From an uncultured Pseudomonadota bacterium (lineage in GTDB: Bacteria > Pseudomonadota > Gammaproteobacteria > Steroidobacterales > Steroidobacteraceae): a DNA stretch of 64,000 nt. Below, piece by piece: positions 20,709 to 28,999 of this stretch; the first letter of the stretch is position 1; each line of letters begins with the position of its first letter. The position numbers were made by a program, and so were the translations under genes. The notes beneath the pieces were generated by a model, which saw only the letters and a program-made list of their open reading frames with translations, had not been told where the DNA came from and searched no databases. The stretch is taken from assembly GCA_903838705.1 (NCBI GenBank), contig CAILZL010000023.1:51009-115008 (forward strand). Direction: 5' to 3'.

Positions 20709-21260
20709 TCACTGGACGAGGCTTGTTTTTCCTGATCCGGATAGACCCGCAGCACGCAGCACATCTTCGACATTCACATTGTCCTCTGATGACTGACCCT
20801 GCACTTCATTGCTGAGCTGAACAGTGAATTCGACAATCAGCTCAACATCATTGGTGTAGTGCCCATAGGCAAAAATAAAAGCATTTTCCGGGGCACCACC
20901 GCCCATGTTTTTACTTGAACTGCGTTTCTCCCTGACGTTGGTCAGGTTGCGGGAACCCGATACTGAAAAATAACTGTACCCCAGATTTCTGGCTTCAATC
21001 GCCGCACGTAACAAGGTAGCTGCCTTCACCTGCTCAAATGCATTGAAAACCTTCGTCCCGTGAATATTTATTTCATTCAGATCGCCCGTGACATTCTTGC
21101 GAGTAGTGAGCAGAAAGCTGGACTGGTTGATAGTCTGCATCTCGCTGGAATATGAATTGCCAAGCAGGCCACCTTTGTCCTGTTTATCAGCCGCCTGAAC
21201 CGATCCGGCCTCCAGAATCAGGATAGCTGTCAGCAATGCAGTGAAAACTGGCATTTTCAT
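20709..21260 (-). CDS. Secreted protein of unknown function
   Basis: 183 residues. A signal peptide (MKMPVFTALLTAILILEAGSVQA, cut after VQA) is followed by a polar domain. The block ATLLRAAIEARNLGYSYFSV resembles small envelope proteins and lipoproteins that share an 'LRAAxLAxxxGYxYF' strand-helix unit, but no cysteine lipobox is present. FIFAYGH and VELIVEFTVQL follow, then a flexible Ser/Gly-rich end. GGGGAA lies 2 bases before the ATG. Expected in the periplasm; function unknown. Confidence 0.7.
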   Translation of the reverse strand: MKMPVFTALLTAILILEAGSVQAADKQDKGGLLGNSYSSEMQTINQSSFLLTTRKNVTGDLNEINIHGTKVFNAFEQVKAATLLRAAIEARNLGYSYFSVSGSRNLTNVREKRSSSKNMGGGAPENAFIFAYGHYTNDVELIVEFTVQLSNEVQGQSSEDNVNVEDVLRAAGLSGSGKTSLVQ

Positions 21261-21466
21261 AATTCCCCTGACAGTCAGTTACATCTCAGTCAAGATATTG
21301 TTCAATACCCTGATACTAGCAGACGGGCTTTGCTATCAGGAATCATGGCACCGGTACATATTCAGCCCGGTCATCCAATCCGGACAGACGGGAATCATTA
21401 CTGACAGCCGCCCTGTCGCTCTGGTATAAATCCCAGTTTATTCAACAACCTGAGCAGGGCACCGAA

Positions 21467-22222
21467 GTGATAGGCAAACTGGTACTGGTCCGTCACGGAC
21501 AAAGCATATGGAATGTAGAAAATCTGTTTACCGGATGGACTGACGTCGACCTGACTGAACAGGGCCGCAATGAAGCCCACGAAGCAGGCCGCCTGCTGAA
21601 GGCAGAAGGCTTTACTTTCGATGTCGTGTACACCTCGGTGCTGAAACGCGCCATTCGTACCATGTGGACCGTGCTGGATGAGATGGATCTGATGTGGCTA
21701 CCGGTAGAACGCAGCTGGCGCCTGAACGAACGCCATTATGGCGCGCTGCAAGGTCTGGATAAGGCACAAACCACCGCCAAACATGGTGCGGAACAAGTAA
21801 AAATCTGGCGTCGCAGCTATGACGTTCCACCACCACCGCTAAACACGGATGATTCACGTCATCCTGCTTTTGACCCCCGCTATGCCACGCTGCCACCGGA
21901 AGCGCTGCCCGCCACTGAATCACTTAAAGAAACCCTGGTGCGCGTGCTGCCTTTCTGGACCGACAAGATTGCGCCACAGCTCAAACAGGGACGCAACGTT
22001 CTGGTAGTAGCACACGGCAACAGCCTGCGGGCACTGGTAAAAATGCTGGATGGCATGTCAGATGCTGACATAATTGAGTTCAACATCCCTACCGGTGTGC
22101 CGATCGTGTATGAACTGGATACCGCCTTGAAGCCCAAAGTGCCAAGACGATTTCTGGGTGACCAAGCGGCGATTGCCGCAGCTGCAGCAGCCGTAGCCAA
22201 TCAATCGGCGACCAGAAAGTAA
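21467..22222 (+). CDS. gpmA: 2,3-bisphosphoglycerate-dependent phosphoglycerate mutase
   Basis: 251 residues, GTG start. Histidine phosphatase superfamily: the phosphorylated His is in [12 protein letters not shown], with [42 protein letters not shown] and [15 protein letters not shown], and [11 protein letters not shown] near the end. It interconverts 3- and 2-phosphoglycerate in glycolysis and gluconeogenesis. The whole length aligns with E. coli GpmA. The C-terminus is Ala-rich. It faces the thiamine operon end across a perfect hairpin. Confidence 0.96.
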   Translation: MIGKLVLVRHGQSIWNVENLFTGWTDVDLTEQGRNEAHEAGRLLKAEGFTFDVVYTSVLKRAIRTMWTVLDEMDLMWLPVERSWRLNERHYGALQGLDKAQTTAKHGAEQVKIWRRSYDVPPPPLNTDDSRHPAFDPRYATLPPEALPATESLKETLVRVLPFWTDKIAPQLKQGRNVLVVAHGNSLRALVKMLDGMSDADIIEFNIPTGVPIVYELDTALKPKVPRRFLGDQAAIAAAAAAVANQSATRK

Positions 22223-22240
22223 AGCTGCCTTTTTCTTTCC

Positions 22241-22270
22241 GATGACCGGAATACATCGATTCCGGTCATC
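22241..22270. repeat. Perfect 12-bp inverted repeat between convergent genes
   Basis: GATGACCGGAAT, 6-base loop, ATTCCGGTCATC. It lies 18 bases after gpmA and 4 bases beyond the thiamine-kinase-like stop. There is no T tract on either side in the correct position, so it is either a hairpin that blocks exonucleases or an atypical terminator. Confidence 0.7.
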
Positions 22271-22274
22271 TGCT

Positions 22275-23075
22275 TCAACTGTCGATCAATCCATTATCAA
22301 GCTGGCGCACCTGCACCCACAGCGCCTTGATGTAGTCAAACAGCCAGCACATGCGCTGCAGACGTTGCAGCTCTGCATCCATCAGCCTGCCACGGTAAGC
22401 TCGCAGTAACTGAGCACGTAACTGGTCGTCATACTCGTGATAGCAGCATATTGAGGCAAGATCAAAGAGCGGATCGCCCAGCCCTGCGTATTCCCAGTCC
22501 AGCAACCACAACCTGCTCCCATCTGACATGAGATTCAGATGATGAACATCGTGATGACACAGACAGCACTCACCTGCCTGTACTGATTCAAGCGCATAGT
22601 CAGATGCCTGCGTACGAAGATATGCATCGCAGACTGTCTGACGTACATCCAGCGTTGCCCAGTATCCATGCAGCACTGAAAGCAAATTGACCGTTTGTAC
22701 CGATGCAGGCACGCTCAACGTATGCAATGACCGCAAGAGTTCCGCCACCTTCTGAACGGTATCCGTTTCACGAAGATGCTCCATAGCCAGCGTTTGTGCT
22801 GGCAGACAGCGTGTCACCAGCAATCTCCTGTCAGGCGCACACAGCAGCACCTCCGCACCGATACCGGCCTGCTCAACCAGCTTCAGAACAATCGCTTCAT
22901 TGGCACGATCCAGCTGTAGTGCATACTCATCCACAGTACTGATCCGCACTACGACAGTAGTCTCCGGCGAATCAATGCGCCAGCTCTCGTTGGTAAGGCC
23001 ACCTTTTATTCGAGTCGCACGCAGCAGGGCCGCATCACAACCCAGTACCTCCGCTGCAACCCGCGCCGGATTCAT
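22275..23075 (-). CDS. Thiamine kinase-like phosphotransferase
   Basis: About 266 residues from the ATG at 23075, which forms an ATGA overlap with the stop of the permease gene; the longer frame inside that gene is not needed. Aminoglycoside/choline kinase fold: KGGLTNESWRI (nucleotide loop), CHHDVHHLNLM (Brenner-type H-D-x4-N catalytic loop) and LLDWEYAGLGDPLFDLA (metal-binding Asp). Position in a TPP-riboswitch operon with a thiamine permease indicates that it phosphorylates imported thiamine, as ThiK does. Choline or another alcohol remains a formal alternative. Confidence 0.82.
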   Translation of the reverse strand: MNPARVAAEVLGCDAALLRATRIKGGLTNESWRIDSPETTVVVRISTVDEYALQLDRANEAIVLKLVEQAGIGAEVLLCAPDRRLLVTRCLPAQTLAMEHLRETDTVQKVAELLRSLHTLSVPASVQTVNLLSVLHGYWATLDVRQTVCDAYLRTQASDYALESVQAGECCLCHHDVHHLNLMSDGSRLWLLDWEYAGLGDPLFDLASICCYHEYDDQLRAQLLRAYRGRLMDAELQRLQRMCWLFDYIKALWVQVRQLDNGLIDS

Positions 23076-23695
23076 GGCGTGACCTGTTCCGGGCATGAAA
23101 TTCCGGCTTGATGCCTGCGCCAGACCCAGTATCCATGTATCACCATGATCACATACAGCACGAACAGACCCGCTGTAGCCACCAGACCGCGTGAGTAATA
23201 CAGACACGCGGCAATCGAATCAATCACGATCCAGTACAACCAGTTGTCGATCACGCGACGGGCCACCATGAACGTAGTCACCACACTACCCCATGTGATC
23301 AACGAATCCAGCCACGGTGAGCGGGCCGTCTGCACGTGATGCTGCAAATAGAGAGCATTGATGACTGTGGCGCACGCAACTACCGCCAATGCCAGCAGAT
23401 GCTGCGGCCAGCCCCAGCTCGTCATCAACATGCCCTTGTCGCGTGTGCCTCGCTTCCATTCGATATAGCCGTAAACCGCCATCACAACGTAAAACACATT
23501 GAGACAGGTTTCCATCACCAGCCCTGCGTCAAACATCAGCACCACATAGATAGCACTGCTGATGAACGCACACAGCCAGCACCACAGGCTGCGCCGCACA
23601 GCCAGCACCAGATAGACAAGCGCAAGCAATACTGCGGCCGCCTCCCAGATGGAAGTGCCCAGCAATTCGCGGCTGATGCCCTTCAACACTTCCAT
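23072..23695 (-). CDS. pnuT: PnuC-family vitamin transporter, probably thiamine (PnuT)
   Basis: 207 residues with about seven membrane helices. PnuC-family marks are WEAAAVLLALVYLVLAVR near the start, YGYIEWKRG, and the W-rich C-terminal half NWLYWIVIDSIAACLYYSRG followed by HGYWVWRR. PnuC proteins import nicotinamide riboside, but those under TPP riboswitch control are called PnuT and carry thiamine by facilitated diffusion with trapping by phosphorylation. The adjoining kinase-like gene and riboswitch fit that. It begins 2 bases after the preceding stop, so the genes are translationally coupled. Confidence 0.88.
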   Translation of the reverse strand: MEVLKGISRELLGTSIWEAAAVLLALVYLVLAVRRSLWCWLCAFISSAIYVVLMFDAGLVMETCLNVFYVVMAVYGYIEWKRGTRDKGMLMTSWGWPQHLLALAVVACATVINALYLQHHVQTARSPWLDSLITWGSVVTTFMVARRVIDNWLYWIVIDSIAACLYYSRGLVATAGLFVLYVIMVIHGYWVWRRHQAGISCPEQVTP

Positions 23696-23697
23696 GA

Positions 23698-23940
23698 CTA
23701 CGACTGGCCGCCCAGCACTTTCATCACAAACACCTTGCGCCCTGTAGCCGCAAAGCTTCTGGCCGTCTCTATTCCCAGAATTTCGAACAGGCGTGCATGC
23801 TCGCCAGCAACCTGGGTGCTCATAGCATTGGTGACAGTCTGCAATTCCGGATATGTATTCAGTCGATCAATAAAAGCTTGTATAGATGGAATAAAGTCCG
23901 CATCCAGCGGATACAAACTGATTTCAATCATGGTACGCAT
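23698..23940 (-). CDS. YkoF-like/MTH1187-family thiamine-binding protein
   Basis: 80 residues. The start is fixed by AGGAG at 23947-23951: the ATG at 23946 directly touches it, whereas the ATG at 23940 has the proper 6-base gap. The sequence IEISLYPLDADFIPSIQAFI, then TNAMSTQVAGEH and ending KVFVMKVLGG, fits the small ferredoxin-like single-domain relatives of YkoF that bind thiamine or hydroxymethylpyrimidine. No signal peptide, so probably cytoplasmic. Second gene of the thiamine operon. Confidence 0.8.
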   Translation of the reverse strand: MRTMIEISLYPLDADFIPSIQAFIDRLNTYPELQTVTNAMSTQVAGEHARLFEILGIETARSFAATGRKVFVMKVLGGQS

Positions 23941-24011
23941 TGCCATCTCCTCTTGTGATTTCGAACTGCTTCAATCACTGCCTGACAGAAACTGAAAACC
24001 GATATGAATTT

Positions 24012-26207
24012 TCAGAACTTCCAGCTGCCTGTCACACCAATCTGGCGTGGATCACCCTTCTGCAGATAGAGTGATTCATTGAAATCTGGCGGCTCATTGC
24101 CGAATTCAAAGCCACGAACAGAATAATTCTTGTCGAACAGATTGCTCACCCAGAGATAGGCATCCCAGCCTGTTCGCTCATAGCCCACCTTGATATTGGT
24201 GATGGAATAGGCTTTCGACTCATGCGTGTATGGCGCAGCACTGAAATAGAAATGATCCTTTGCCTGCACATCAACACGCGTCATCAACCCACCCGGCATA
24301 CGCCATAACCCGTACACACCCGCTGTATACCCGGGCGCATGTGCCTGTTCACGCGATTCAATGAGAGTACCGTCATCCTGACTGTAAGTTCTGGTGCGGG
24401 CGCGCAACAACCCCAAGGAACCGCCCATCTCGAATGCAGAAGTGACTCTGAAGCGCACACTGCTTTCAAGCCCCGTATTAAATCCCGATCCGGCATTATC
24501 AGTAAAAATCTGGAATGAATTTGGATCACCGGCAACCAGTTGCCGGCTGTTGAGAACCTGCATGTTGTTACGTTTTTCATAGAACAGAGCAGCATCAAAG
24601 TACAACCGGCCCTGCAGCGCTGTACCCTTTGTACCGAATTCATAACTCAAAACGGATTCCTGACTGAAATTGGGTTTGGCCTGTGCTGCAAATCCAAGAT
24701 TAAAACCACCGGCCTTGTAACCACGCGATACAGCCAGATACATGTTCTGCGCTTCGCTCACATCAAATCCGATGCTGGCCTGACCGCCCCACATCTTTTC
24801 GGCATGCGATGTATCCATCCGCGCTGAATAGTCATTAGCGCTATCAAGAAAGTCAGAATGTGAACGATTGTCCTTATAGTCGGCAGAACGTCGCTCGCTG
24901 CGCAGACCCGCAGACCAGTTCCAACGGGAGGCAAAACGTCCATCCAGCTGAGCATAAAGAGCGACATTAGTAGCATCATAACGGCTCTCCATCGTGTCAT
25001 TGATGCTGCTGTCGTAAGTAGCGTCATAGGGATTGCGATAATCACCCTGACTCACTTCACGGATGTGCTCACGCAGATTCAAGGCATAGGCTCCTATCAG
25101 CCAGTTAATTGCATTACCGGCATTATCAGAAGCCAAACGTACATCCAGACTGCGTGTATCACGCTTATGGTTAGCACGATACACATAGTCATACACAAAT
25201 CCCTGCCAGGCATTGCCACCCACTGCATTGGCCACACCCCACTCACGCATCAGGGTTTGCCAGCTCCGGGCATTTCCCCAATCACCATCGTAACTTTGCA
25301 GATAGTCTGAACTGGCGGCAGAGCCAGTCACGGTCAGCAATAAATCATTGCTCCATCTGTTATTGAATTTAAGTGAAGCGCCTGTGGATCGCTGCGTATC
25401 CTTGCCTGGTTTATCAGACAGGGAAGTCCGGGAGTTGTTGATAGCCCATGCGTCATAGCCATTATCGAGATTGGCATGCAGGAGTGTGAAATCGAGTGTC
25501 GCATGGTCGCTTAACTCAGAATGCCACTTGAACCGCCCGGACAACTCATCACGCCCATTCGTGTCTTTCCGGTCCAGATAGCTGTTATCCATAAAGCCGT
25601 CACTGTGATACTTCTGAATCGAAAGACGCCATGCAGAATGCATGGACTCTACCGGCGCAGTGGCCACAGCACCTGCAGAAAGCGTGTTGTAATTACCCAC
25701 AGTGTTTTCAACACTGAAATAAGGCTCTTCGCCGGGATCATTACTGCGTATTGCGATCAGACCGGCGAGCGCATTCGCACCGTAGCGCGTCCCCTGTGGA
25801 CCACGCAGCACTTCAATCTGTCTCACATCAAACAAGGTGGCAGGCATACCCAGGCCGCTGAAATCGATATCATCGATCAGAAAACCAACAGAAGGATTAG
25901 GTGCACCGGTGTACTGCTCGGTTTCACCGATACCACGCAACTGAAAGTAGCGCGGCCGTGATGAACCTGCCGCCCAATTCAGATTGGGCACAAGACCCAG
26001 CACATCTTCAAAGTGCTGCTGACCTGCATCTTTAAGTGTTTGCGAATCCAGCACCGTGACACTCTCGGGCACTTGGACCAATGATTGCGGTCTCAAGGCA
26101 GCAGTCACCACCACCTCTTCAAGTACTGCTTCATCAGTAGCATGCGCCAGCGCCGGGATAACTGTCAGACCGGCGAGCATCAAAGAAAATACAATAGACA
26201 ACCGCAT
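24012..26207 (-). CDS. TonB-dependent outer-membrane receptor, predicted thiamine receptor
   Basis: 731 residues. Signal peptide (about 1-23, ending ALAHA), TonB box LEEVVVTA, plug domain (about 40-150: QVPESVTVLDSQTL, LRGIGETEQY, EVLRGPQGTRYGANALAG), then a beta-barrel of about 22 strands. The C-terminal residue is Phe in GSWKF, the usual signal for outer-membrane assembly. GAGGA lies 7 bases before the ATG. First gene behind the TPP riboswitch, so it likely imports thiamine or a derivative across the outer membrane using TonB energy. It needs a TonB-ExbBD system from elsewhere. Confidence 0.9.
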   Translation of the reverse strand: MRLSIVFSLMLAGLTVIPALAHATDEAVLEEVVVTAALRPQSLVQVPESVTVLDSQTLKDAGQQHFEDVLGLVPNLNWAAGSSRPRYFQLRGIGETEQYTGAPNPSVGFLIDDIDFSGLGMPATLFDVRQIEVLRGPQGTRYGANALAGLIAIRSNDPGEEPYFSVENTVGNYNTLSAGAVATAPVESMHSAWRLSIQKYHSDGFMDNSYLDRKDTNGRDELSGRFKWHSELSDHATLDFTLLHANLDNGYDAWAINNSRTSLSDKPGKDTQRSTGASLKFNNRWSNDLLLTVTGSAASSDYLQSYDGDWGNARSWQTLMREWGVANAVGGNAWQGFVYDYVYRANHKRDTRSLDVRLASDNAGNAINWLIGAYALNLREHIREVSQGDYRNPYDATYDSSINDTMESRYDATNVALYAQLDGRFASRWNWSAGLRSERRSADYKDNRSHSDFLDSANDYSARMDTSHAEKMWGGQASIGFDVSEAQNMYLAVSRGYKAGGFNLGFAAQAKPNFSQESVLSYEFGTKGTALQGRLYFDAALFYEKRNNMQVLNSRQLVAGDPNSFQIFTDNAGSGFNTGLESSVRFRVTSAFEMGGSLGLLRARTRTYSQDDGTLIESREQAHAPGYTAGVYGLWRMPGGLMTRVDVQAKDHFYFSAAPYTHESKAYSITNIKVGYERTGWDAYLWVSNLFDKNYSVRGFEFGNEPPDFNESLYLQKGDPRQIGVTGSWKF

Positions 26208-26243
26208 ACAGATCCTCGATTGATATGAAGATCCGGCATCTGG

Positions 26244-26280
26244 CTTAGGTGGTGAGGAAACTCAGGCGAAGAACTTCGCC
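26244..26280 (-). promoter_or_regulatory. Expression platform of the TPP riboswitch
   Basis: Between the aptamer and the receptor start lie a palindrome GGCGAA-GTTC-TTCGCC (26265-26280 reversed) and a second copy of CCACCTAAG (26244-26252) that repeats the 5' strand of aptamer helix P1 (26391-26399). The repeat can pair with the 3' strand of P1, which would let two folds exclude each other. There is no T tract, so control is likelier at translation than at termination. Confidence 0.55.
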
Positions 26281-26286
26281 GACTAT

Positions 26287-26398
26287 GACCTACTTCCTAC
26301 GCCGGTACTAACCGGATCAGGTTCGAAGGGTTTGCCAATGTGTCACGCTTCAGCGCAACGGTTTGGCATCTCAGGTCATTCAGACCACCCCTTAGGTG
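26287..26398 (-). promoter_or_regulatory. TPP (thi-box) riboswitch
   Basis: Read on the minus strand: P1 ACCTA/TAGGT; GGGGT and ACCCTT of P2; P3 hairpin GGTC-TGAATG-ACC followed by the conserved CTGAGA; an extra P3a stem TGCCAA/TTGGCA; then CGAACCTGATCCGGTT with hairpin CCGGT-TAGT-ACCGG and GCGTAGGAAG. These are the conserved THI-element blocks in the right order. It precedes the TonB receptor-YkoF-like-PnuT-kinase operon and should turn it off when thiamine pyrophosphate is plentiful. Confidence 0.95.
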
Positions 26399-26534
26399 GA
26401 GGCGATTGTAATATCAGCTGGTTGCCAAATGCCACATGAGATTGACGCCAGCGTATGATTCAGCGATAAAAGGTGTCTAGTTGGCTTGCAGCCACCTTAT
26501 TCCCGTTGTGTAGCCTGGTTTCTCCGGAGCATTC

Positions 26535-27443
26535 ATGTCCAAGCATTGCCGTCTGTTTCATGTTGACACTTTCACCCGCCAGCTATTCTGTGGTAACCCG
26601 GCGCGGGTCGTGCTTGATGCCGACAACCTGAGTGACGAACAGATGCAGACCATTGCTACCGAACTCAATGGTGAAACCGCATTCGTTCTGGCCGCCGAAG
26701 CAGCCGATCACGACATGCAGGTTCGTTTTTTCACTCCCGAGCATGAAGTTCCTTTTGTGGGCCACGTGACACTGGCTACGCACTATGTATTGGCCAGATG
26801 CGGTCTGCGCGGCAAGGGCTTGATCCGACAGTACAGCAATGCCGGTATCGCCGAAGTCGAAGTATCAGAAGTGGACGGCGACTACCGTATCAGTATGAGC
26901 ATCAGCCCTGCCTCGCTGGGCCCGGCGCTGACTGAACATCATCGTACCCAGGTTCTGGATGCACTGGGCATTTCCAGCCCTTACCTGCATCATGACTGTC
27001 CGCTGCAGATTCTCACCAAAGGCGGTTCACGTCTGTTGATAGGCATGCGTTCGCCCGACCTGCTGCCATCCCTCAAACCCGATCTGAATGAACTGGCACG
27101 TCTGACACCTCATATCGGTGCTGAAGGTTATTTCGTGTTTGCTTTAAATGCCCCGGACAAGCATGGGCAGATCAGCACTGTGTCACGCATGTTCTGTCCT
27201 GCGATCGGCATTCCTGAAGATCCTGTAAGCGGAAATGCACACGGTATGCTGGGCGCATATCTGGTAGCCCATAACATTGTGACCACCAAGGACGGCGTAT
27301 TCAGCTTCCTCGGTCATCAGGGCGAATCGGTAAAGCGCCAGGGCACGGTTGGCGTAAGCGTGACCTGCGCGGGAGCAGTCACGCAATCTGTCCGTATCAC
27401 GGGTGATGCGGTCATTCTGTATGAATCGACTCTACCGCTGTAA
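26535..27443 (+). CDS. PhzF family isomerase/epimerase-like protein
   Basis: 302 residues. N-terminal VDTFTRQLFCGNPARVVLDA, the catalytic Glu in LNGETAFVL, FTPEHEVPFVGHVTLATH and C-terminal EDPVSGNAHGMLGAYL are the marks of the PhzF superfamily (two diaminopimelate-epimerase-like halves). Members isomerise trans-2,3-dihydro-3-hydroxyanthranilate in phenazine synthesis, but most, like this isolated copy without other phz genes, have unknown substrates. GGAG precedes the ATG by 5 bases. Divergent from the riboswitch operon. Confidence 0.88.
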   Translation: MSKHCRLFHVDTFTRQLFCGNPARVVLDADNLSDEQMQTIATELNGETAFVLAAEAADHDMQVRFFTPEHEVPFVGHVTLATHYVLARCGLRGKGLIRQYSNAGIAEVEVSEVDGDYRISMSISPASLGPALTEHHRTQVLDALGISSPYLHHDCPLQILTKGGSRLLIGMRSPDLLPSLKPDLNELARLTPHIGAEGYFVFALNAPDKHGQISTVSRMFCPAIGIPEDPVSGNAHGMLGAYLVAHNIVTTKDGVFSFLGHQGESVKRQGTVGVSVTCAGAVTQSVRITGDAVILYESTLPL

Positions 27444-27466
27444 TTCCTGACATTTCGTAGAGACTT

Positions 27467-28999
27467 TCATCGCCGCTGCAACAGCACCCGGCCACCTTTG
27501 CCAATCTGAAATAAATTGGTTATTTCAGGAATCAGATCCGCAGTGTCATGCACGGCGATAATCAGCTGCACGTTCGCATCTGCCAGACGCTGTAATGCTG
27601 CCATCGCATAAGCGTGCAGCTGCGGATCAAGCCCGGTGAATGGCTCATCCAGTAGCAACAGTCGCGGCCTGTTCACCATGGCACGTGCCAGCAAGGCAAG
27701 CCGCAGCTGCCCGTATGAAACCTCCCGCGGACCACGATGACGCACTGATTCCAGATCAAAAAACTCGAGCCAGGGTTTTACCGCTCGCCGATCTGTCGCA
27801 CTGAGAGGCTGATTCAGACCCACTGAGGCATAACGGCCAGAGGCGATGATGTGTTCGATGCTGGGTGCTCTGAAATAATCAGCCTGCAATTCAGGGGACA
27901 GGTAACCAACCTGTCGCTTCCATTCAGCAATAGCCATGCCGTTGCGCATGCCGGCTCGCTCAATCGTGCCGCCCAGTGCAGGATGCAGATCACCGTACAG
28001 CAACATCAGCAGCGAAGACTTGCCAGAACCATTCGCACCCATGATGGCCCAGTGCTCACCTGTTGCCACCTGCCAGTCAAAGCTGCGCAGTACATGGCGA
28101 TAGTCGCGATATAGCTCAATATTTCTCAGGTTCAACAGGCTTTGCTTCTGTCTATCCTGCTTAACATCTGGAGAGGAAGCTAAGACGCTCCTGATCATTT
28201 TTCCTGCAACTTGCTGACGGGCCCTATCATGCTGCGACGGACTATCACGCCGAAGGGATTGCAGAATTTGCTGAGTAAGTGGGCCGGCATATAACAATCT
28301 GCCGGCTTCGAGTCGGGAAATGTGTGTTGCATTCTCAGGCACGTCTTCAATCGAATGCGCCGCCAGCACCCATGTCGAAGCAAGTCGTGAATCTTTCAGT
28401 ATCTGCATCAACTGGCGACGGACACTGGCGTCCAGACCGTTGAATACTTCATCAAGCAATAATATTTTGGGTTGCCCGATCAGTAATCGCGCCAGCAATA
28501 CCCGGCGTCGCTGCCCGTAAGACAGACTCAGGATGCGACGTTCACGCAACGACCATATCCGGAAGCGCCGCAGCAATCGCTGCACCCGCTGTCGCTGTGT
28601 CGCAGTGGGTTTGCTTAACGGAATATCTTCATCAAACAGTCCGGTCGTGACCACCTGCAGCACAGTGAGATTCCAGTCATAGCGCACATATCTGTCTTGC
28701 CGTTCAGGTGAAAGGCTGCCGATATAGCGTTTGTGGTGCAAGGGTTCGCTACTGGGATTTTCTGCCAGATTAAAACTGCGCCGCTCCCGCCCTGTCGGTG
28801 TGGGCCACATATCGCCGCACAGCAGCTTCAGCAATATTGACTTGCCAGCGCCGTTGGAACCCATCAACACCCAGCGCTCACCAGCGTGCACGCTGAAAGA
28901 AACATCGTTCAGCACAAACCGGCCGCCCAAGCGGACCGAACAATGGGTCAGTGAAATCAGCGCTCCTGCTTCAGGCACTCGGCACCACAGCGTGACCAT
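27467..28999 (-). CDS. ModF-like protein with two ABC ATPase domains
   Basis: 510 residues with two complete nucleotide-binding domains and no membrane part. Domain 1 (about 15-245): Walker A GSNGAGKS, signature LSYGQRRRVLLAR, Walker B ILLLDEVFNGLD. Domain 2 (about 285-505): GANGSGKS, VSYGQLRLALLAR, LLLLDEPFTGLD. The arrangement is that of E. coli ModF/PhrA, linked to molybdate genes there but of unknown role; no mod genes occur here. The listed ATG overlaps the ygiD end by 29 bases; a GTG at 28978 would overlap less. Confidence 0.85.
   Translation of the reverse strand: MVTLWCRVPEAGALISLTHCSVRLGGRFVLNDVSFSVHAGERWVLMGSNGAGKSILLKLLCGDMWPTPTGRERRSFNLAENPSSEPLHHKRYIGSLSPERQDRYVRYDWNLTVLQVVTTGLFDEDIPLSKPTATQRQRVQRLLRRFRIWSLRERRILSLSYGQRRRVLLARLLIGQPKILLLDEVFNGLDASVRRQLMQILKDSRLASTWVLAAHSIEDVPENATHISRLEAGRLLYAGPLTQQILQSLRRDSPSQHDRARQQVAGKMIRSVLASSPDVKQDRQKQSLLNLRNIELYRDYRHVLRSFDWQVATGEHWAIMGANGSGKSSLLMLLYGDLHPALGGTIERAGMRNGMAIAEWKRQVGYLSPELQADYFRAPSIEHIIASGRYASVGLNQPLSATDRRAVKPWLEFFDLESVRHRGPREVSYGQLRLALLARAMVNRPRLLLLDEPFTGLDPQLHAYAMAALQRLADANVQLIIAVHDTADLIPEITNLFQIGKGGRVLLQRR

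Noticed and set aside
23072..23695. PnuC-family permease as a nicotinamide riboside importer
   Set aside because: The TPP riboswitch and thiamine neighbours favour thiamine.
26535..27443. PhzF homologue as a sign of phenazine synthesis
   Set aside because: No other phz genes; most PhzF family members are unrelated to phenazines.
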